A stretch of DNA of 64,000 bases from Pseudomonas sp. SID14000. GTDB taxonomy: Bacteria; Pseudomonadota; Gammaproteobacteria; Pseudomonadales; Pseudomonadaceae. The notes beneath the pieces are model-generated. The model was not told where the DNA came from. It was given only the letters and a program-made list of their open reading frames with translations, and made no database searches. A program made the position numbers and the translations under genes. Each line of letters opens with the position of its first letter. Positions within the stretch are counted from its first letter, which is position 1. Positions 38,913 to 47,155 of this stretch are shown piece by piece. The stretch covers positions 62,001-126,000 of the forward strand of contig NZ_NFZQ01000007.1 of NCBI RefSeq assembly GCF_002165135.1. The letters run 5' to 3'.

Positions 38913-39105
38913 TCCCGGGGGCACAGGTACTATGCATATCTGGAATCTGGCGCTCCCACAAGATTGCAAAGCCGCTCCAACTAGTGCAACTCGTTGATTT
39001 TACTTGCGCTATCCGCTGCCGCGATTGTGCGCCCCGCGCTGCGGGTATAGACTTTGCACATTGTTCACCAAAGGCCCCCTGCGGTTCTGTCGACCGCCCG
39101 CGAGC

Positions 39106-39813
39106 ATGAAACCACCGATCCAGTTGCCCCTGGGTGTGCGCCTGCGCGATGACGCCACCTTCATCAACTACTATCCGGGCGCCAATGCTGCGGCATTGGG
39201 CTACGTCGAGCGGCTATGCGAAGCCGACGCCGGCTGGACCGAGAGCCTTATCTACCTGTGGGGCAAGCAAGGTGTTGGCCGTACCCACCTGCTGCAGGCC
39301 GCCACCCACCGTTTCCAGCAACGCGGCGAGCCAGCTGTCTACCTGCCACTGGCGCAATTGCTCGATCGTGGCGTAGGGCTGCTCGATTACCTGGCCCAGT
39401 ACGAACTGGTGTGCATCGACGACCTGCACGTGATCGCTGGCAAGGCCGACTGGGAAGAGGCCATGTTCCACCTGTTCAACCGCCTGCGTGACAGCGGCCG
39501 GCGCCTGCTGCTGGCAGCCTCGGCATCGCCGCGCGAACTGCCGATCAAGCTGCCGGACCTGAAGTCGCGGCTGACCCTCGCCCTGGTCTTCCAGATGCGT
39601 GGCCTGTCCGACGAAGACAAGCTGCGCGCCCTGCAACTGCGTGCTTCACGCCGTGGCCTGCACCTCACCGACGAAGTCGGCCACTTCATCCTTACCCGCG
39701 GCGCACGCAGTATGAGTGCGTTGTTCGACCTGCTCGAACGCCTCGACCAGGCTTCCTTGCAGGCACAACGCAAGCTCACCATCCCTTTCCTCAAGGAAAC
39801 CCTGGGCTGGTAA
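39106..39813 (+). CDS. hda: DnaA regulatory inactivator Hda
   Basis: AAA+ protein that with the sliding clamp stimulates ATP hydrolysis by DnaA after initiation; 235 aa. The N-terminus QLPLGVRLRDDATFINYYPG contains a clamp-binding-like QLPLGV. The P-loop is GKQGVGRTHLLQA, similar to DnaA but with Arg in place of the usual Lys, and the Walker B is LVCIDDLHVI. The protein lacks the DnaA DNA-binding domain. The ATG at 39106 is chosen because homologs begin just before this clamp motif. Confidence 0.93.
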   Translation: MKPPIQLPLGVRLRDDATFINYYPGANAAALGYVERLCEADAGWTESLIYLWGKQGVGRTHLLQAATHRFQQRGEPAVYLPLAQLLDRGVGLLDYLAQYELVCIDDLHVIAGKADWEEAMFHLFNRLRDSGRRLLLAASASPRELPIKLPDLKSRLTLALVFQMRGLSDEDKLRALQLRASRRGLHLTDEVGHFILTRGARSMSALFDLLERLDQASLQAQRKLTIPFLKETLGW

Positions 39814-39938
39814 CCCTGAAAACGCTGGGCCAGAGCGGCAAAACAAAAAAGTCACATCTTTTTCGATAAAATTTGCAAATGGCCATGATAGAGGGCATAG
39901 TTTCACCCTTCTAAAGGATTACAGACACGGTCGTGCCC

Positions 39939-40592
39939 ATGCTGAAGCGCTTCGCACCCCTCGTGCCACTCGCACTCGTGACCCTGCTTTTTGGCTGCGC
40001 GGCCCAAGGCCCAGCTTCTCATTCAGAGCCGCAGCTCCAGGATCACACCCCGATCGCCGCACATTCGGCGTTCAAGGCCAAGGCCTCGTCCTCGTCGGTA
40101 TTCGGCGAGCCCGAAGAGCTGGCCACCGAAGATGACCTGGAGGCCTTCTCCAGCAGCAAGCCTTACCAACTGCCAGCTCTGGCTGACAGCGTTCTCGAGC
40201 GCGGCATGTCGCTGATCGGCACCCGCTACCGCTTCGGTGGTACCTCGGAGAAGTCCGGCTTCGATTGCAGTGGTTTCATCGGCTACCTTTTCCGTGAAGA
40301 GGCGGGCGTGACCCTGCCGCGCTCCACGCGTGAAATGATCAACGTCGATGCCCCGAAAGTGGCCCGTAACAAGCTCAAGCCAGGTGACCTGCTGTTCTTC
40401 AGCACCAACGGCCGCGGCCGCGTCAGCCATGCCGGCATCTACCTGGGTGATAACCAGTTCATCCACTCCAGCAGCCGCCGCAGCGGTGGTGTGCGCATCG
40501 ACAGCCTCGGTGACCGCTACTGGAGCAAGACCTTTATCGAAGCCAAGCGTGCCTTGGCCATGGCGCCGACCACCAATATCGCGCGCAACTGA
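39939..40592 (+). CDS. NlpC/P60 (C40) lipoprotein hydrolase 1
   Basis: About 217 aa. The signal peptide ends in a lipobox LLFGC. The C40 peptidase domain starts near residue 87: catalytic Cys in SGFDCSGFIGYLF, His in RVSHAGIYLG and the third polar residue His in FIHSSSRR. Such enzymes cut cell-wall peptides. The start may also be the GTG at 39933; AAGGA at about 39913 is too far from either, so the choice is uncertain. A paralogous gene follows 139 bp downstream. Confidence 0.88.
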   Translation: MLKRFAPLVPLALVTLLFGCAAQGPASHSEPQLQDHTPIAAHSAFKAKASSSSVFGEPEELATEDDLEAFSSSKPYQLPALADSVLERGMSLIGTRYRFGGTSEKSGFDCSGFIGYLFREEAGVTLPRSTREMINVDAPKVARNKLKPGDLLFFSTNGRGRVSHAGIYLGDNQFIHSSSRRSGGVRIDSLGDRYWSKTFIEAKRALAMAPTTNIARN

Positions 40593-40731
40593 TAGCAAAA
40601 TGATATATCCTGCCGCGGCGGCGATGCTTTGAAAAAAGCTCGCCGCCGTGCGCATTTATAGAAAGCGTCTAATCTAATTTCTCAACTCTTTTCGGCTGCG
40701 GCCCAGCGGTCTCAGACAGGATGTTCTGGCC

Positions 40732-41265
40732 ATGGTAAAGATGGCGCGCTTCGCATTTCTCTCCCTGGCGGCCTTGCTGGCTGCCTGCTCCAGCCGTGCG
40801 CCTGCGCCGGCCCCTGTGGTACAGCCGCAGGTTACCTATAGCCAGCCCAGCCCTTCGCCGATTGCCGATGACGTGCTGATGCGTGCTATCGGCCTGGTGG
40901 GTACGCCTTATCGCTGGGGCGGCAACACGCCGGATTCCGGTTTCGATTGCAGTGGCCTGATCAAGTACGTCTACCGGGATGCTGCCGGCATAAGCCTGCC
41001 GCGTTCGACGCGTGAGATGATCGTCATGCGCGCGCCGACCGTGGATGCCAAGTCGCTGCAGTCCGGCGACCTGGTGTTCTTTGCTACCAGTGGCGGCTCG
41101 CAGGTCAGCCACGCCGGCATTTATGTCGGGGAAGGGCGCTTCGTGCATGCCCCTTCCAGCGGTGGCACGGTGCGTCTGGACTACCTGTCCAACAGCTACT
41201 GGGCCAAAGCTTACCTGCAGGCCAAGCGCGTCATTCCGCAAGGGCATCTGGCGCAGAACCCCTGA
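40732..41265 (+). CDS. NlpC/P60 (C40) lipoprotein hydrolase 2
   Basis: 177 aa, shorter than its neighbour but with the same plan: lipobox LAAC (Cys21), a Pro/Ala linker, then the C40 domain with Cys in SGFDCSGLIKYVY, His in VSHAGIYVG and His in FVHAPSSG. Tandem duplication with divergence from the upstream gene is likely. The ATG at 40741 is an alternative start. Its 3' end overlaps the convergent sugar-dehydrogenase-like gene by 35 bp. Confidence 0.9.
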   Translation: MVKMARFAFLSLAALLAACSSRAPAPAPVVQPQVTYSQPSPSPIADDVLMRAIGLVGTPYRWGGNTPDSGFDCSGLIKYVYRDAAGISLPRSTREMIVMRAPTVDAKSLQSGDLVFFATSGGSQVSHAGIYVGEGRFVHAPSSGGTVRLDYLSNSYWAKAYLQAKRVIPQGHLAQNP

Positions 41266-42577
41266 GGACAGTCGGGGCTTTGCTTACCCGCCAGACCACA
41301 TTGCCGACATCATCGGCTACCAGCACGCCGCCACGCCCGTCGGTGATTACGCCGACCGGGCGCCCTTGGGCCTTGCCATGCTCATCCAGAAACCCGGTAA
41401 GCAGGTCCACCGGCTTGCCCGAGGGTTTTCCTGACGGGTCGAACGGCACGAAAATCACCTTGTAGCCACTGTGCGGCTTGCGGTTCCACGACCCGTGCTG
41501 GCCCACGAATGCCCCGTGTTCGAAGGGCGGGGGTAGCCCATTCGGTTCGGCGAATGCCAGCCCCAGCGATGCTGTATGTGGGCCCACGGCATAGTCGGGC
41601 ACCAGCGCCTGGGCCACTTTTTCAGGCGCTGGCGGTTGCGCGCGCTCGTCCACGTGCCCGCCATAGTAGCTATAGGGCCAGCCATAGAAACCGCCGTCCT
41701 TCACGGAAGTGATGTAGTCCGGTACCAGATCGCTGCCGATCTCGTCACGCTCGTTGACTGCCGTCCATAACGCACCGCTGTTTGGCTCCCAAGCCAGGCC
41801 GTTAGGGTTGCGCAGGCCGGTGGCGAACAGGCGGTGCTGGCCGCTGGCTGGGTCCACTTCCCAGATCGCGGCGCGCCCCTGTTCCTTGTCCAGGCCGTTT
41901 TCGCCGACGTTGCTGTTGGAGCCGACCGTCACGAAAAGCTTCTTGCCATCGGGGCTGGCGATCACGTTCTTGGTCCAGTGGTGGTTGAGCGGCCCAGCTG
42001 GCAGCTCGACCACTGGCTGGCCCTCATTGCGAATTTGCAGGGCGCCGGGCTGGTAGTGAAAACGCAGTAGCCTGTCGGTGTTGGCGACATAGAGGTCCTT
42101 GCCTACCAGAGCCATGCCGAACGGTGAGTTGAGCTCTTCGATGAAGGTCGTGCGGATTTCAGCCACGCCGTCATGGTCGGCATCACGCAGCAGGGTGATC
42201 CGGTTGGCGCTGGGGACGCCTGCACCTGCCCGCTTCATCACCTTCTTCATCACCCAGCCGCGCAGGCCCTTGCCATCTTCGGGCTTGGGTGGGGCATTGG
42301 TTTCGGCTACCAGCACGTCGCCGTTGGGCAGCAGGTATAGCCAGCGGGGGTGGTCCAGCCCGCTGGCAAACGCTCTCACCTGAGTGCCTGGTGCTGCTTC
42401 GGGCTTGGCGTCTTTTGGCCAGCCCACTGCCGGGGCGATGTTCACGGTGGGTACGGCAGTCTTGACCGGAGCGGGCAGCTGGGGGTTGGGGCCACTGCCG
42501 TCGAGTACATCCAGCAGGGCGGTTTCGCCGCAGGCAGTCAGGCTGGCGGCCAATAACCAAGGCATCAGGTGTTTCAT
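41231..42577 (-). CDS. PQQ-dependent sugar dehydrogenase-like lipoprotein
   Basis: 448 aa. Lipobox LTAC near residue 16 (MKHLMPWLLAASLTAC). The beta-propeller typical of soluble aldose sugar dehydrogenase/L-sorbosone dehydrogenase proteins is seen: DHPRWLYLLPNGDVLVAET, SPFGMALVGKDLYVANTD, FVTVGSNSNVGENG, GLRNPNGLAWEP and GQHGSWNRKPHSGY. Substrate is unknown; a PQQ cofactor is inferred from the family. A (GCCGTT)6 tract lies 78-113 bp upstream of the ATG. The stop lies within the convergent NlpC/P60 gene. Confidence 0.85.
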   Translation of the reverse strand: MKHLMPWLLAASLTACGETALLDVLDGSGPNPQLPAPVKTAVPTVNIAPAVGWPKDAKPEAAPGTQVRAFASGLDHPRWLYLLPNGDVLVAETNAPPKPEDGKGLRGWVMKKVMKRAGAGVPSANRITLLRDADHDGVAEIRTTFIEELNSPFGMALVGKDLYVANTDRLLRFHYQPGALQIRNEGQPVVELPAGPLNHHWTKNVIASPDGKKLFVTVGSNSNVGENGLDKEQGRAAIWEVDPASGQHRLFATGLRNPNGLAWEPNSGALWTAVNERDEIGSDLVPDYITSVKDGGFYGWPYSYYGGHVDERAQPPAPEKVAQALVPDYAVGPHTASLGLAFAEPNGLPPPFEHGAFVGQHGSWNRKPHSGYKVIFVPFDPSGKPSGKPVDLLTGFLDEHGKAQGRPVGVITDGRGGVLVADDVGNVVWRVSKAPTVLRGSAPDALAE

Positions 42578-42652
42578 GGGCGGCGTCCTCCTAACAGGGC
42601 CTATGGAACTGAGAGGTTGGCGATATTCGCCAGGTTCCCGGCAACCATCCAA

Positions 42653-42692
<40 letters not shown>

Positions 42693-42732
42693 TTTTGCTT
42701 CTAAGTGCGCGATAGTTCAGGCGCCGCCGATT

Positions 42733-43209
42733 GCGACTTCAGGAGGCCGGATGATAGGAGCCAGCGTTTTTTGGTTACTTTTTGTCGCGTTTGACAAAAA
42801 GTGACCCGCCGTAAGGGCGGAAAGGTGAGTAAGCGCCACCTTCGAAAATGAATGCTGAGCTCGCTGTTGATGCTCACGCTTGAAAGCGAAGAGCGAAGAG
42901 CGAAGAGCGAAGAGCGAAGAGCGGAAAAGTGCTGGTTTTGATCTCGCGCATAGTCCATTTACGATGGCGACGCTGACTCACCTTTTCGCCCTTACGGCGA
43001 GTCACTTTTTGTCAAACGCGACAAAAAGTAACCAAAAAACGCTGCGCTCCCATCATCCGGCCCCTACGCTGCGCTCCGGGGTTCCCTCGCGCCGGTCTTG
43101 CTCCCGGGAGTACGCGCTGCAGGCCCCATCCATGGGGCCTCAGCGCTTGACGGGCATCCATGCCCGTCACCTCCCTCCGCAAGACCTCTGCTCGGCCTCC
43201 TGAAGTCGC
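42733..43209. repeat. Large palindromic element A
   Basis: Left arm 42733-42838 and right arm 42966-43209, inverted copies of each other, with a central stretch holding five tandem GCGAAGA units (42886-42920). The right arm (about 244 bp) is complete; the left lacks an internal segment of about 135 bp present in element B (57945-58659), with GGCCG at the join. Each arm contains the stem CTTTTTGTC-GCGTTT-GACAAAAAG and CGCCGTAAGGGCGG. It fills most of the 941-bp gap 42578-43518 together with the flanking hexamers and a REP pair. No protein is supported. Confidence 0.9.
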
Positions 43210-43212
43210 GAA

Positions 43213-43290
43213 GATCAAGATCAAGATCAAGATCAAGATCAAGATCAAGATCAAGATCAAGATCAAGAGCAAGAGCAAGAGCAAGAGCAA
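43213..43290. repeat. (GATCAA)9(GAGCAA)4 tandem hexamers
   Basis: Nine GATCAA then four GAGCAA units, directly abutting the right arm of element A. GAGCAA is the reverse complement of the TTGCTC units on the left side of element B, so the hexamers form the outermost part of the inverted structure. Confidence 0.95.
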
Positions 43291-43377
43291 GATTTAGCAG
43301 GCGTTCTGTGGGAGATGGCCCAACCCTTGGGGCTGCGCTGTCGCGTAGATAACTGAAATTGCAAGCAATCCGCGTAC

Positions 43378-43465
43378 CCTGTGGGAGCGGCTTTAGCCGC
43401 GAAGAATCCAACGCGGTGCCAGCCACCGCGTTGGATTCTTCGCGGGCACGCCCGCTCCCACAGAG
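43378..43465. repeat. REP-type long hairpin
   Basis: Outer arms CTGTGGGAGCGG/CCGCTCCCACAG, inner perfect stem formed by GCGAAGAATCCAACGCGGTG and its inverse around a CCAG loop. The same ACCGCGTTGGATTCTTCGCG segment type appears at 8918-8938. Confidence 0.88.
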
Positions 43466-43518
43466 GCCACGTCGCGCTTGCGAAACGAGTTCCAGTCCCG
43501 GCCTGCGCCGGAGTTGAT

Positions 43519-44097
43519 TCAAGCCTGCTTGAGCAACAACGCCACCCCCGGGAAATACTGCCCCAGCTCGTTGTGCAACTTGCGATAGGCATAGGGGAAG
43601 TACCAGGCGATGGCACAGGCGGTATGCTTCTGCAGGTCGTCGACCAGGTCCTGCAGTTCCTCGGGGCTGGCGTGCTGGCCGGCCTTCCACGGGCTGATGA
43701 ACAGCGCTCCGGCCTTCAACTGGCTAGGGTAGGCCACCTGGCGGGCGAGGGCGGCGGTCTGCTGCAGAGCGGCCGCCATGTCCAGCCGGGCGATTTTTGG
43801 CCAACGCTGGCTGACGCTGAGGTACAGCGCCTCGTCGGCACTGCTGATCGACAGGTCGCAGCGCCCTTCGTATTCGCCTTCATCGCGCTGCTTCTTGCCG
43901 GCAAACTGCTGCAGCGCCGCCAGCTCGGCCTGCCAGGCCGCTGCGGCAAGCAGCCCGGCATTGGTACCTGCACCATGCCAGTACGGCGCTTCGGCATCGC
44001 CGGCAAACTGGTTGAAGCGGTCGATGCAGTCGCCCCAGCGCTCCAGCGCCGGGGCAAGAAACTCCAGGCGCGGGTTGTTGATGATCTGGCCTCGCAT
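43519..44097 (-). CDS. Conserved hypothetical protein
   Basis: 192 aa, soluble, no signal peptide; not recognised. Begins MRGQIINNPRLEFLAPALERW and contains YWHGAGTNAGLLAAAAW, SSADEALYLSVSQRWPKIARLD and a C-terminal part with AIAWYFPYAYRKLHNELGQYF. The AGGAGAG site 7 bp before the ATG at 44097 and codon use like its neighbours support a real gene. It is divergent from the cobalamin riboswitch and operon. Confidence 0.75.
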   Translation of the reverse strand: MRGQIINNPRLEFLAPALERWGDCIDRFNQFAGDAEAPYWHGAGTNAGLLAAAAWQAELAALQQFAGKKQRDEGEYEGRCDLSISSADEALYLSVSQRWPKIARLDMAAALQQTAALARQVAYPSQLKAGALFISPWKAGQHASPEELQDLVDDLQKHTACAIAWYFPYAYRKLHNELGQYFPGVALLLKQA

Positions 44098-44274
44098 GCT
44101 GCGCTCTCCTGTTGTCGTTGTGATCGCGTTCAGCTGAAAGTGATGGCTATGTGATATCACTGTATCCAGTGTGGCACAACCGGGTGAATTGGCCATTACC
44201 CGGGCGGTGCCTGTTCGGCTGCAAAGCGCCCCCCTCCGATTGACGCTCCCGGTGCAACCCTCTAACCTTCGCGC

Positions 44275-44480
44275 GTGTTTCAGGTGTCCTGCCAGCCCCG
44301 TCTGGGCAGGGTGAAACTGGGAAGCCGGTGGGTGCCAGCATGGCGCGATTCCGGCGCTGCCCCCGCAACGGTAGGTGAGTCGCGGCCGCGCAGGGCCACT
44401 GGGTGCCAGCACCCGGGAAGGCGCGCAGGCCTGGGCCCAGGCCCGCTCACAAGCCCGGAGACCGGCCTGATACTGCCAAC
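44275..44480 (+). promoter_or_regulatory. Cobalamin (AdoCbl) riboswitch
   Basis: Leader RNA features in order: TTTCAGGTG then a hairpin, GGGTGAAACTGGGAAGCCGGTG, GCGCTGCCCCCGCAACGGTA, the B12-box region GCCACTGGGTGCCAGCACCCGGGAAGG and AAGCCCGGAGACCGGCCTGA. These are the conserved sequence blocks of the cobalamin class. It lies 125 bp upstream of the cobO ATG, so bound cobalamin would repress the biosynthesis operon. The rest of the gap (44098-44274, 44481-44604) holds presumed promoter and the expression platform. Confidence 0.95.
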
Positions 44481-44604
44481 GGCATCACGGAGGGTGATGC
44501 GCGGTGCACCGTGGCGAACGGCCACGGCCCCTGCGCGTTCTCCGTCTGCCCGCCTATTACCTGTCGCCGCGCGTTGCCGTGGCGCCAGCCAGCGGAGAAC
44601 CCTG

Positions 44605-45216
44605 ATGAGCGAATCCACCGAACGCGACGAACGCCACCTGGCGCGCATGCAGCGCAAGAAGGCAATCATCGACGAACGCATCGCCAACTCCCCCAACGAA
44701 TGCGGCCTGCTGCTGGTGCTGACCGGCAATGGCAAGGGCAAGAGCAGTTCGGCCTTCGGTATGCTCGCGCGCGCTCTGGGCCATGGCATGCAGTGCGGTG
44801 TGGTGCAGTTCATCAAGGGCCGCAACAGCACCGGCGAAGAGTTGTTCTTCCGCCGTTTCCCCGAGCAGGTGTGCTACCACGTGATGGGCGAGGGCTTCAC
44901 CTGGGAAACCCAGGACCGCCAGCGCGACATCGCCGCAGCCGAAGCGGCGTGGGCAGTGTCACGCCAGTTGTTGCAAGACCCGAACGTGCAGTTCGTGGTG
45001 CTCGACGAACTGAACATCGCCCTCAAGCACGGCTACCTCGACCTTGACCAGGTGCTGGCCGACATCCAGGCCCGCCCGCCGATGCAGCATGTGATCGTCA
45101 CGGGTCGCGCCGCGAAACCCGAGATGATCGATCTGGCCGACACGGTGACCGAGATGGGCATGCTCAAGCACGCCTTCCAGGCCGGCATCCGGGCACAGAA
45201 GGGCGTCGAACTGTGA
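44605..45216 (+). CDS. cobO: Cob(I)yrinic acid a,c-diamide adenosyltransferase
   Basis: Adds the adenosyl ligand to cobalt; 203 aa. P-loop GNGKGKSSSAFGMLARALGH near residue 42 and FVVLDELNIALKHGYLD near 130. The ATG at 44605 is preceded by GGAGAA; upstream in-frame codons fall within the riboswitch. First gene of the operon; the stop overlaps the GTG start of cobB. Confidence 0.96.
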   Translation: MSESTERDERHLARMQRKKAIIDERIANSPNECGLLLVLTGNGKGKSSSAFGMLARALGHGMQCGVVQFIKGRNSTGEELFFRRFPEQVCYHVMGEGFTWETQDRQRDIAAAEAAWAVSRQLLQDPNVQFVVLDELNIALKHGYLDLDQVLADIQARPPMQHVIVTGRAAKPEMIDLADTVTEMGMLKHAFQAGIRAQKGVEL

Positions 45217-46508
45217 GCCAGCCGCGCCATTGCCCAGCCGTGCTGATCGCGGCACCGGCCTCTGGCCAGGGCAAGACCACCGTCACCGCCGCCCTGGCCC
45301 GCCTGCACCGCAACCTCGGCCGCAAGGTGCGGGTGTTCAAGTGCGGGCCCGACTTTCTCGACCCGATGATCCTCGAGCGGGCCAGCGGCGCGCCGGTGTA
45401 CCAGCTCGACCTGTGGATGATCGGCGCCGAGGAAAGCCGTCGCCTGCTGTGGGACGCAGCCGGCGAGGCCGACCTGATCCTGATCGAAGGGGTGATGGGG
45501 CTGTTCGACGGCACGCCGTCCAGCGCCGACCTGGCGCGTCATTTCGGTGTGCCGGTGCTGGCGGTAATCGACGGCACGGCCATGGCCCAGACTTTCGGCG
45601 CCCTGGCCCTGGGCCTGGCACGCTACCAGGCGGACCTGCCGTTCGCCGGAGTCCTGGCCAACCGGGTAGGCAGCCTGCGTCACGCGCAACTGCTGGAAGG
45701 CAGCCTGACCGAAGGCCTGCGCTGGTATGGCGGTTTGTCTCGTGAGCGCGGTATCGAGCTGCCCAGCCGACACCTGGGGTTGGTCCAGGCCAGCGAGCTG
45801 AACGACCTGGATGCCCGCCTGGATGCCGCTGCCGAGGCGCTGGGCGCCAGTTGTGATGCTGCCTTGCCGCCGCCAGTGACCTTTGCCGAACCCGAGCCGC
45901 GAGCCAGTGCTGCGTCGTTGGCTGGTGTGCGCATTGGCGTGGCGCGGGACGAGGCCTTTGCCTTCACCTATGGCGCCAACCTCGACCTGCTGCGCAACCT
46001 GGGCGCGCAGCTTGAGTTCTTTTCGCCGCTGCATGACTGTGAACTGCCAGCAGTGGACAGCCTGTACCTGCCGGGCGGTTATCCCGAGTTGCACCACCAA
46101 GCCTTGGCCACCAACGCGCCGATGAGCGAGGCTATCCGTGCCCATCACGCCCAGGGCAAACCGTTGCTGGCCGAGTGCGGCGGCATGCTGTACCTGCTCG
46201 ACGCCCTGACCGACGTGGCCGGCGAGCGTGCCGAGCTGCTCGGCCTGCTGCCGGGCGAAGCGACCATGCAGAAGCGCCTGGCGGCCCTGGCGCTGCAGGC
46301 AGTGGAGCTGCCGGAAGGCACCCTGCGCGGCCACACCTATCATCATTCGCTGACCAGTACCGCGCTGGAGCCAATCGCCCGTGGCCTGAGCCCCAACGGC
46401 GGGCGGGGCAACGAAGCGGTGTACCGCCTAGGGCGGCTGACGGCTTCCTACGTGCACTTCTACTTCCCCTCCAACCCGGATGCGGCGGCGGCGCTGTTGC
46501 GACCATGA
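45213..46508 (+). CDS. cobB: Cobyrinic/hydrogenobyrinic acid a,c-diamide synthase
   Basis: Glutamine-dependent amidation of side chains a and c; 431 aa. The N-terminal ATPase half has APASGQGKTTVTAALARLH near residue 12 and the C-terminal class I-like glutaminase has YLPGGYPELH and LLAECGGMLYLLDAL (catalytic Cys). The GTG start at 45213 overlaps cobO by 4 bp, and bluB overlaps its stop by 4 bp. Confidence 0.95.
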   Translation: MSQPRHCPAVLIAAPASGQGKTTVTAALARLHRNLGRKVRVFKCGPDFLDPMILERASGAPVYQLDLWMIGAEESRRLLWDAAGEADLILIEGVMGLFDGTPSSADLARHFGVPVLAVIDGTAMAQTFGALALGLARYQADLPFAGVLANRVGSLRHAQLLEGSLTEGLRWYGGLSRERGIELPSRHLGLVQASELNDLDARLDAAAEALGASCDAALPPPVTFAEPEPRASAASLAGVRIGVARDEAFAFTYGANLDLLRNLGAQLEFFSPLHDCELPAVDSLYLPGGYPELHHQALATNAPMSEAIRAHHAQGKPLLAECGGMLYLLDALTDVAGERAELLGLLPGEATMQKRLAALALQAVELPEGTLRGHTYHHSLTSTALEPIARGLSPNGGRGNEAVYRLGRLTASYVHFYFPSNPDAAAALLRP

Positions 46509-47155
46509 ACGAACACGCCTACAGCGACGCCGAGCGCGCCGCGATCTACCGGGCCATCGGCGAGCGCCGTGACATGCGCCATTTCGCCGGTGGCGAGGTG
46601 GCCCCGGAACTGCTGGGCCGCCTGCTGGCCGCCGCGCACCAGGCGCCAAGTGTCGGGCTGATGCAGCCCTGGCGCTTCATCCGCATCACCCAACGCGACC
46701 TGCGCGCCCGTATCCAGGCCCTGGTGGAAGCAGAACGGGTGCGTACCGCCGAAGCCTTGGGCGAACGCTCCGACGCCTTCATGAAACTGAAGGTGGAGGG
46801 CATCAACGACTGCGCCGAACTGCTGGTGGCCGCCCTGATGGACAACCGCGAGCCGCATATCTTCGGCCGCCGCACCCTGCCGGAAATGGACCTGGCCTCG
46901 CTGGCCTGCGCCATCCAGAACCTGTGGCTGGCAGCCCGTGGCGAAGGCCTGGGCATGGGCTGGGTGTCGCTGTTCGACCCGCAGGCGCTGGCGGCGCTGC
47001 TAGGCATGCCGGCCGGGGCCAAGCCGGTCGCGGTGCTATGCCTGGGGCCGGTGACCGAGTTCTACCCGGCCCCGATGCTGGTGCTGGAAAACTGGGCCGA
47101 GGAACGGCCCTTGAGTGAAATGCTCTTTGAGAACCAATGGGGAGAGCGCCAATGA
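46505..47155 (+). CDS. bluB: 5,6-dimethylbenzimidazole synthase
   Basis: Flavin-destroying enzyme of the nitroreductase fold that turns reduced FMN into the lower ligand of cobalamin; 216 aa. Signatures: [12 protein letters not shown] near residue 23, [17 protein letters not shown] near 47 and [18 protein letters not shown] near 142. The ATG at 46505 overlaps the cobB stop (ATGA). Its presence means the organism can make its own lower ligand under aerobic conditions. Confidence 0.94.
   Translation: MNEHAYSDAERAAIYRAIGERRDMRHFAGGEVAPELLGRLLAAAHQAPSVGLMQPWRFIRITQRDLRARIQALVEAERVRTAEALGERSDAFMKLKVEGINDCAELLVAALMDNREPHIFGRRTLPEMDLASLACAIQNLWLAARGEGLGMGWVSLFDPQALAALLGMPAGAKPVAVLCLGPVTEFYPAPMLVLENWAEERPLSEMLFENQWGERQ

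Noticed and set aside
40617..40647. Terminator between the two NlpC/P60 genes
   Set aside because: GGCGGCGA/TCGCCGCC stem has a 15-nt loop and no T tract, so I do not list it as a terminator.
43213..43290. CRISPR-like array
   Set aside because: The unit is a 6-bp head-to-tail repeat without spacers; no cas genes in the window.
43064..43690. Frame with a long Asp-Leu/Ala-Leu repeat
   Set aside because: The dipeptide run is the translated GATCAA/GAGCAA tract and the rest is palindrome arm; not a protein gene.
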